A stretch of DNA of 64,000 bases, from NCBI GenBank assembly GCA_017461345.1, contig JAFTYP010000002.1:62001-126000 (forward strand), given 5' to 3'. A program made the position numbers and the translations under genes. Shown in pieces: positions 59,269 to 64,000 of this stretch (position 1 is the first letter of the stretch; each line of letters begins with the position of its first letter). The notes beneath the pieces are model-generated. The model did not search any database. It had not been told where the DNA came from and saw only the letters and a list, made by a program, of their open reading frames with translations. Origin of the DNA: Bacteroidaceae bacterium (GTDB lineage Bacteria > Bacteroidota > Bacteroidia > Bacteroidales > Bacteroidaceae).

Positions 59269-61107
59269 TTACTTCCAATCACTCAAATCCTGAGGATTCT
59301 CTATCACAGAAGGAATCTTCTCGAAGATAGCCTTGATGCGGGCGTTGTCGAACTTCGGACGACGGTCGTAGAAGTAAATACCGTTCTTCTCCTGCTCTAC
59401 GTCAGTAATCTGTGTGTAGCAGAAACCGGTAACATACTTACAAGCCATAATAGCATCGATCTCCTTCTCCAGAATCTGATAGAAGTCCTCCAAAGTATCG
59501 ATGTTCGCACCATAACCCCAAGAGTTGGCACGCTCTTCCTTCGGAATCCAAGGCAGACCACCGAATTCGTCAATCATATAAGGCTGGCCATTGAACTTCG
59601 CCAACCAATCCTTGCCACCCATATTGCGGTAAGGCTCTACACCAGGCTTGATAGTATGGTTAGCAACCAAACGATCGTATTCACGAGTATAGTCGTGCAC
59701 ACTCCAAATGTCTGTCTTAACATGACCATCACCGCTGGCATCGTTCACAGGACGAGTGGGGTCGATAGCCTTTGTCAAGTTATAAAGGTCGTTGACGAAA
59801 CGAACATATACGCCGTCACGAGCGCCCCAAGTCTCATTCAAAGGAGTCCAAGTAACAATGCTGGGATGGTTGCGGTCACGAACAACCTCGTCTGCCCACT
59901 CTGTCAAGAAGTTGCGAACAGCCTCCTCATTGTTCACATCCAAGCCCCAACTTGCCTGCTCTGCCCAAGTAATATAACCCAATTTGTCGGCCCAATAGAA
60001 ATAACGTTCCTCAAAGACCTTCTGGTGCAGACGGGCACCATTGAAACCAACCTCCTTACTCATCTCAATGTCACGACGCAAAGCCTCATCGCTGGGAGCC
60101 GTCCAAATACCATCGGGATAGTAACCCTGGTCAAGAACAAGACGCTGGAAGTAAGGCTTATTATTAAGGTAGAAGTAACCACCTGCCAAATGAATCTTAC
60201 GCATTCCGGCATAAGACTTCACCTCGTCAATAACATTGCCTTCTGCATCGCGTACCGTGTAAGTCACATCATAGAGATAAGGCGTTTCGGGAGTCCAAAG
60301 TTTAGGCTTCTTGATTGGGAGTACAACAATCGTATTGTTTGTTGCAGGAGCAGTACGAGAAGAAACAACCTTCTTGCCGTCGAAAACCTGAACGGTAAGA
60401 GTATTGCTATTGCTCTCTTCATAGAACTCCGGACGAACAACCAGTTGCTGCTGGTCAATGTCAGGAGTTGCAAAAACCTGCTTCAGAGCCTGAGGATTAA
60501 CGGCCTCCATCCACACAGTCTGCCAAATACCTGTAACACGAGTGTAGTTACAGCCTGCACTATAGAAACCAATACTCTGCTTGCCGCCGGGCTGCTTACC
60601 GCCACGAAGAGCGTCCTTAACCATAACAACAAGGTTAGCACTTTGTCCCGCCTTAACGAACTTCGTTACATCAAGAGAGAAAGAAGTGCCCGCACCATAA
60701 TGTCTGCCAACGAACTTGCCGTCAATATAAATGGCAGCCTCATAATCGACAGCGCCGAAATTAAGCAGAATGTTCTTGCCTGCCCAGTCCGCAGGAACAT
60801 CAATGCTGCGCTGATACCAGAGGCAAGGAATAAAGTCCGTGTACTGAACGCCTGAAAGACTACTTTCAGGGCAGAAAGGAACGGTAATCTTTCCATCGAA
60901 ACCCTTACTGTTGCGCCAACCCTTATCAGTACCTGTTTGGCCAAAGTCGAAACTATAACTCCAAGTACCGTTAAGGTTTACCCAATCTGCACGTTCAAAC
61001 TGAGGACGGGGATACTCACTGCGGGGAATGTCCACCGCCTTCGCTGTGCTGCTCAATCCGAGCAAAAGAGATGCTGCTGCGAGCACCTTGTTTAAATGTT
61101 TCATCAT
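59269..61107 (-). CDS. GH2 glycosidase (beta-galactosidase/glucuronidase type)
   Basis: The 612-residue protein begins MMKHLNKVLAAASLLLGLSSTAKA, a signal peptide. The GH2 order is visible: N-terminal jelly-roll sugar-binding domain (WVNLNGTWSYSFDFGQ, LWYQRSIDVPADWAGKNILLNF), an immunoglobulin-like domain and a TIM barrel with NHPSIVTWTPLNETWG (acid/base Glu, about residue 430) and PYMIDEFGGLPW (nucleophile Glu, about residue 520). At 612 residues it is a short GH2 without extra C-terminal domains. The substrate (beta-galactoside, mannoside or glucuronide) is undecided. It follows the WYL-like regulator by 44 bp and precedes DUF1080 by 72 bp. No GKK tail, so probably periplasmic. Confidence 0.88.
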   Translation of the reverse strand: MMKHLNKVLAAASLLLGLSSTAKAVDIPRSEYPRPQFERADWVNLNGTWSYSFDFGQTGTDKGWRNSKGFDGKITVPFCPESSLSGVQYTDFIPCLWYQRSIDVPADWAGKNILLNFGAVDYEAAIYIDGKFVGRHYGAGTSFSLDVTKFVKAGQSANLVVMVKDALRGGKQPGGKQSIGFYSAGCNYTRVTGIWQTVWMEAVNPQALKQVFATPDIDQQQLVVRPEFYEESNSNTLTVQVFDGKKVVSSRTAPATNNTIVVLPIKKPKLWTPETPYLYDVTYTVRDAEGNVIDEVKSYAGMRKIHLAGGYFYLNNKPYFQRLVLDQGYYPDGIWTAPSDEALRRDIEMSKEVGFNGARLHQKVFEERYFYWADKLGYITWAEQASWGLDVNNEEAVRNFLTEWADEVVRDRNHPSIVTWTPLNETWGARDGVYVRFVNDLYNLTKAIDPTRPVNDASGDGHVKTDIWSVHDYTREYDRLVANHTIKPGVEPYRNMGGKDWLAKFNGQPYMIDEFGGLPWIPKEERANSWGYGANIDTLEDFYQILEKEIDAIMACKYVTGFCYTQITDVEQEKNGIYFYDRRPKFDNARIKAIFEKIPSVIENPQDLSDWK

Positions 61108-61151
61108 AATTTTATTTTAGGTTAATAAATTGAGATTGTTGTTTTATTTCT

Positions 61152-61838
61152 TCAAAACATTCCTTCGAAAAGATCGCCTTGTACAGTTTTCTTCGGGGCT
61201 GTCACCTCCTTCTTATACAATTTCTGCAAAGCATTTAGTGCTTGGCGAAGTTCTTCGCGCAGACTTTCAGGGGCAAGGATTTCCACACTCGTTCCCATGC
61301 CGAGGATAACATTCAGCAATACATCGCTCATTGGCAACTCTACCTGAATGGTCACGGTTCCAGCCTCTGCATCTGTACTGCGTTGCAGGATTTCGGGAGA
61401 CCCGAATTTGAAGCGTACAGCCTCCTCATCCTTTGAGATACGTAATGTGACTGGTATCATTTCCCCTTCTGGCAGAACTGGCAACACCGGTGTCGCCTCC
61501 TCCTTGTCGTACTTAAGGAACGATGCAGCCTTGAGCAACGGGTTCTTCCATTCGAGATTGATGTAACGAAGTATTCGTTTATGTCCACGGCGGAAACGTG
61601 GCTCGAGGCGAGCGCCTTTTTGTACGAAGTATGCGACATCATTCTGCAACATACGTTTGCTGCAACTGAATTCGCGATTGACTGCTTTAAGGCGGGTGTT
61701 TACATAATGTATCAAACTTCGCGTATTGCCGGTCTCGTTGGTTTTCGTTCGCTCTCCCATGAAATACTCCATCACAGGATCTCGAAGAGCCTCGTCGAGA
61801 ATCATCCAACGGAGGCGTTGCAAGTCGTTTTGTATCAT
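61152..61838 (-). CDS. WYL-like transcriptional regulator
   Basis: I start at ATG 61838 (MIQNDLQRLRWMILDEALRD); a longer frame would overlap the GH78 end with atypical residues. The 228-residue protein has an N-terminal helix-turn-helix-like segment (TRLKAVNREFSCSKRMLQNDV, about residues 52-72) followed by a beta-rich part (EGEMIPVTLRIS, VRFKFGSPEILQ) and a helical end (PESLREELRQALNALQKLY) resembling the ligand-binding and WCX parts of WYL regulators, although the WYL motif itself is not seen. Its place between GH78 and GH2 suggests that it regulates this sugar cluster. Family assignment is tentative. Confidence 0.6.
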   Translation of the reverse strand: MIQNDLQRLRWMILDEALRDPVMEYFMGERTKTNETGNTRSLIHYVNTRLKAVNREFSCSKRMLQNDVAYFVQKGARLEPRFRRGHKRILRYINLEWKNPLLKAASFLKYDKEEATPVLPVLPEGEMIPVTLRISKDEEAVRFKFGSPEILQRSTDAEAGTVTIQVELPMSDVLLNVILGMGTSVEILAPESLREELRQALNALQKLYKKEVTAPKKTVQGDLFEGMF

Positions 61839-61861
61839 ATTATGAAGATTATGTGTTTCGG

Positions 61862-64000
61862 TTAGAAGTTTTTGAGGAATTCCGGTATTTTCCTGAATGT
61901 TTCCGACATACGGCGGAATATGGTTTGCTGCGGTGCATTGAAGACTTTGTGAGCATTGATTGTGTAAGAACCGGAGCCAAGGAGCAGGCATATGTCATTT
62001 CCCTCTACCTCTGCGCTTGCCCAACGCAGGCTGTGCATTCCTTGCACGGTGTAGCCGCTGGGAATATGCACGCGGGCTGTTGTGTTTGCAGGGATATCTA
62101 TCTGCCAGACAATTCCTTCTTCTGTGCGTTGCCATTCGCTCTTGACCATGCCATAAGGTGTTTTGTGTGTAGCGCAAACGTGGTTTAAGTCTTCTGGTAG
62201 GTAGAGATGCATATCCAACTCTTTATAGGCACGGCTAAGGGATGCCTGGCGGATGCCTGCCAAGTCGGCATACATCCAGAGGAGAACATCACCCAGCAGC
62301 ATGACATGATTGCCGCTGTTCATGGCTGGGTCGGCAGTGTCGCCGTTCCAAAGTTCCCAGATAGTTGTGGCACCTTTCCCTATCATGTAGCCAAAACTGG
62401 GATAGTCTTTCTGCAAGATGATCTGCATGGCCTGGTCGAGATGTCCGCGGTGCGTCAGGCAGGTCATGAGGTGTTGCATGCCGATCACACCGCAACTGAC
62501 ATGGTTTTTATATGTTTTCTCTGTTACATCGACGATGTTTTGCAGCACACGCTCCTCTTCTCCTTCCGGCACAAGACCAAATTCCAGGGAGAGAAGGTTT
62601 GCTGTAACAGTATTATTGGAATAGCAACCTGTCTCGGCATTAAAGAAGTGTCGGTTGTATGCCTCTTTCAGTTTTGCCTGACGGCGGTCGTAGTCCATCA
62701 TATCCGGCTCTATGCCAAGAGTCATTGCCATCTGCCCCATCATGGTCAGCATACTGTAGTACATGGCGGAGGAAATGAGTTTTCCGTCTGTCCGGCGAGA
62801 GGGGTCCTGGCTGTGAATGAGATCAAGACGTTCGGGAGGCATACACCAGTCGCCGTAGCAGTTGGTCGGAACGAGTCCATCCTCGAGGTTCTTGTCCAGA
62901 TAACGCATATATCTCTGCAAGAACGGGTAGTATTGTGTCACTGCATTTATGTCGTTGTAGCGACGCAGGAGCATGAAGGTTGCATAGACTGAGAGTGCGC
63001 CCCAGGCGACATCCTTGTTTCTAACCACCCAGTAGGCCGGTGCTACGTCGGCAATGAGGCCTTCTTCGTCTTGCGTATCGGCAACATCTTGCAGCCACTT
63101 ATAATAGAGTGCGCCATTATCCAGGAGCAGGTTTTCGCCATAGCATCCCATGGCATGATCGCCCAGCCAGCCCATTCTTTCGTCGCGTTGGGGGCAGTCT
63201 GTGGGCATACCATGATAGTTGCCAATGATGCCCCAGTATGCGTTTTGGTGTAATTGGTTGAGCAATTCGTTGTCGCACCAGAAGGTGCCCTGGTCGTCCA
63301 TGGAGTCGTAAATGACATAACCTGTGATGTCCGATGGTTTAGGAGTAGAGGCGGCACCGGTTATTTCCACATAGCGGAAGCCCTGATAGGTGAGTTGTGG
63401 CTGATAGGTGAACACTCCGTCGGTGGCGGGGATGTACGTGTCGGTGCAGTTTGCCGAACGCAGATTGGCAACGAAGATGCGGTTGGAATCGTTCGGCTCG
63501 AGTATTTCTGCATGGCGAATGACTACTGGTGTGTCCTTTTTGCCTGCGAGGCGGACGGAGACTTGTCCCACCATGTTTTGCCCCATGTCGATGATGATGC
63601 GTCCGTCTTCTGTGCGTCGGATGCTTTTTGGCTTCAGTTCTTTTTGGATACGCATGCCGTTGCAGGGCTGTGGACATACGATGCCTGTGGGGCTTTGCAT
63701 CTTTTCGGCCTGCTTCCAGGCACTGTCGTCGAAGAAGGGCATCTGCCAATTCTTCATTTCGCGTGCTGCCTCGTAGCGTTCTCCGTTCCAGAGGTTATTG
63801 CGTTGTATAGGGCCTTCGGTGGTGACTTTCCAGTCTGTTCCGCTGACGTAGGTTATTGTGTCTCGGTTTGTTTCAACGACAAGTTGTGCCTTCAGGCGTG
63901 GCAAGCCGTATGAGGTGCAACCGGAGTTGAATCCCAGCACATAGCCGTTGCCCAGCACGGAGGCTATGGCATTGTTGCCACGACGCAGTAGAGAGGTCAC
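61862..64000 (-). CDS. GH78 alpha-L-rhamnosidase, C-terminal 712 residues (5' part outside the window)
   Basis: The frame is open to the window edge, so the start is missing. Beta-sandwich domains with IIIDMGQNMVGQVSVRLAG and YQGFRYVEITG lead into the (alpha/alpha)6 barrel with the GH78 signature PTDCPQRDERMGWLGDHAM, then VAPAYWVV, NCYGDWCMPPER and ATTIWELWNGD. It resembles the other GH78 at 46210-48786 only as a family member. The C-end FRKIPEFLKNF has no sorting tail. Its stop is 23 bp before the WYL-like regulator, so the four genes GH78, regulator, GH2, DUF1080 form a likely operon for rhamnose-containing glycans. Confidence 0.9.
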   Translation of the reverse strand: MTSLLRRGNNAIASVLGNGYVLGFNSGCTSYGLPRLKAQLVVETNRDTITYVSGTDWKVTTEGPIQRNNLWNGERYEAAREMKNWQMPFFDDSAWKQAEKMQSPTGIVCPQPCNGMRIQKELKPKSIRRTEDGRIIIDMGQNMVGQVSVRLAGKKDTPVVIRHAEILEPNDSNRIFVANLRSANCTDTYIPATDGVFTYQPQLTYQGFRYVEITGAASTPKPSDITGYVIYDSMDDQGTFWCDNELLNQLHQNAYWGIIGNYHGMPTDCPQRDERMGWLGDHAMGCYGENLLLDNGALYYKWLQDVADTQDEEGLIADVAPAYWVVRNKDVAWGALSVYATFMLLRRYNDINAVTQYYPFLQRYMRYLDKNLEDGLVPTNCYGDWCMPPERLDLIHSQDPSRRTDGKLISSAMYYSMLTMMGQMAMTLGIEPDMMDYDRRQAKLKEAYNRHFFNAETGCYSNNTVTANLLSLEFGLVPEGEEERVLQNIVDVTEKTYKNHVSCGVIGMQHLMTCLTHRGHLDQAMQIILQKDYPSFGYMIGKGATTIWELWNGDTADPAMNSGNHVMLLGDVLLWMYADLAGIRQASLSRAYKELDMHLYLPEDLNHVCATHKTPYGMVKSEWQRTEEGIVWQIDIPANTTARVHIPSGYTVQGMHSLRWASAEVEGNDICLLLGSGSYTINAHKVFNAPQQTIFRRMSETFRKIPEFLKNF

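Noticed and set aside
1..64000. Mobile element, prophage or SusC/SusD polysaccharide locus
   Set aside because: No integrase, transposase, terminal repeat, TonB-dependent SusC or SusD-like protein was recognised in the window.

Overview
This window looks like a chromosomal segment of a gut- or rumen-type Bacteroidales bacterium, most like Prevotella and its relatives. The evidence is: promoter boxes of the Bacteroidetes form TAnnTTTG with an upstream TTG/TTTG; type IX secretion (T9SS) genes (porX, a porW/sprE homologue); several secreted proteins ending in a short YNLxGxR...GIYIxxGKK-type tail; Ser-type sulfatases; and many secreted glycan-degrading enzymes (GH92, GH115, GH78 twice, GH2, two DUF1080). 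I see no phage, integrase, transposase, CRISPR array or SusC/SusD pair.

Layout. 0-2.8 kb (minus): Gfo/Idh/MocA oxidoreductase, DUF1080 hydrolase and the start of a GH92 mannosidase, one operon. 3.1-5.1 kb (minus): porX and tsaE. 5.3-17.7 kb (minus): four sulfatases in a tight operon, the last fused to a GLUG-type beta-helix, followed by a giant secreted GLUG protein. 18.2-22.9 kb (minus): aroA, a small membrane protein and porW/sprE. 23.0 kb: tRNA-Pro(GGG). 23.3-26.8 kb (minus): gph, an OmpA/TPR lipoprotein and a thioredoxin-fold protein without its CxxC. 27.4-44.1 kb (plus): GH115 glucuronidase, a second giant GLUG protein with a C-terminal dockerin pair, PI-PLC, a RidA/chorismatase-like protein, YchF, Lgt. 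44.3-55.1 kb (minus): a frameshifted HhH outer-membrane-type gene, GH78 rhamnosidase, C_GCAxxG_C_C protein, MutS, a discoidin-like secreted protein. 55.8-58.2 kb (plus): a structured leader RNA, a BASS-family transporter and an SH3b protein. 58.3-64 kb (minus): GH78 (cut by the window edge), a WYL-like regulator, GH2 and a Cys-rich DUF1080 lipoprotein.

How it fits together. The secreted enzymes would attack plant and host glycans (glucuronoxylan, rhamnosides, sulfated sugars, mannosides). The two DUF1080 genes and the oxidoreductase point to the 3-keto-glycoside route of glycoside cleavage. PorX and PorW belong to the secretion system that would carry the tail-bearing proteins to the surface.

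The most unusual signal is not a gene. Eleven intergenic arrays carry short, mostly palindromic cores (GGTTAACC, GGCGTGCC/GGCACGCC, GGCAGTAGATGTT, GGTCATGACC) spaced at exactly 22 bp, usually four or five units each. By hand inspection, many of them lie near points where the plus strand changes from G/T-rich to A/C-rich, whatever the coding strand. I do not recognise this element.
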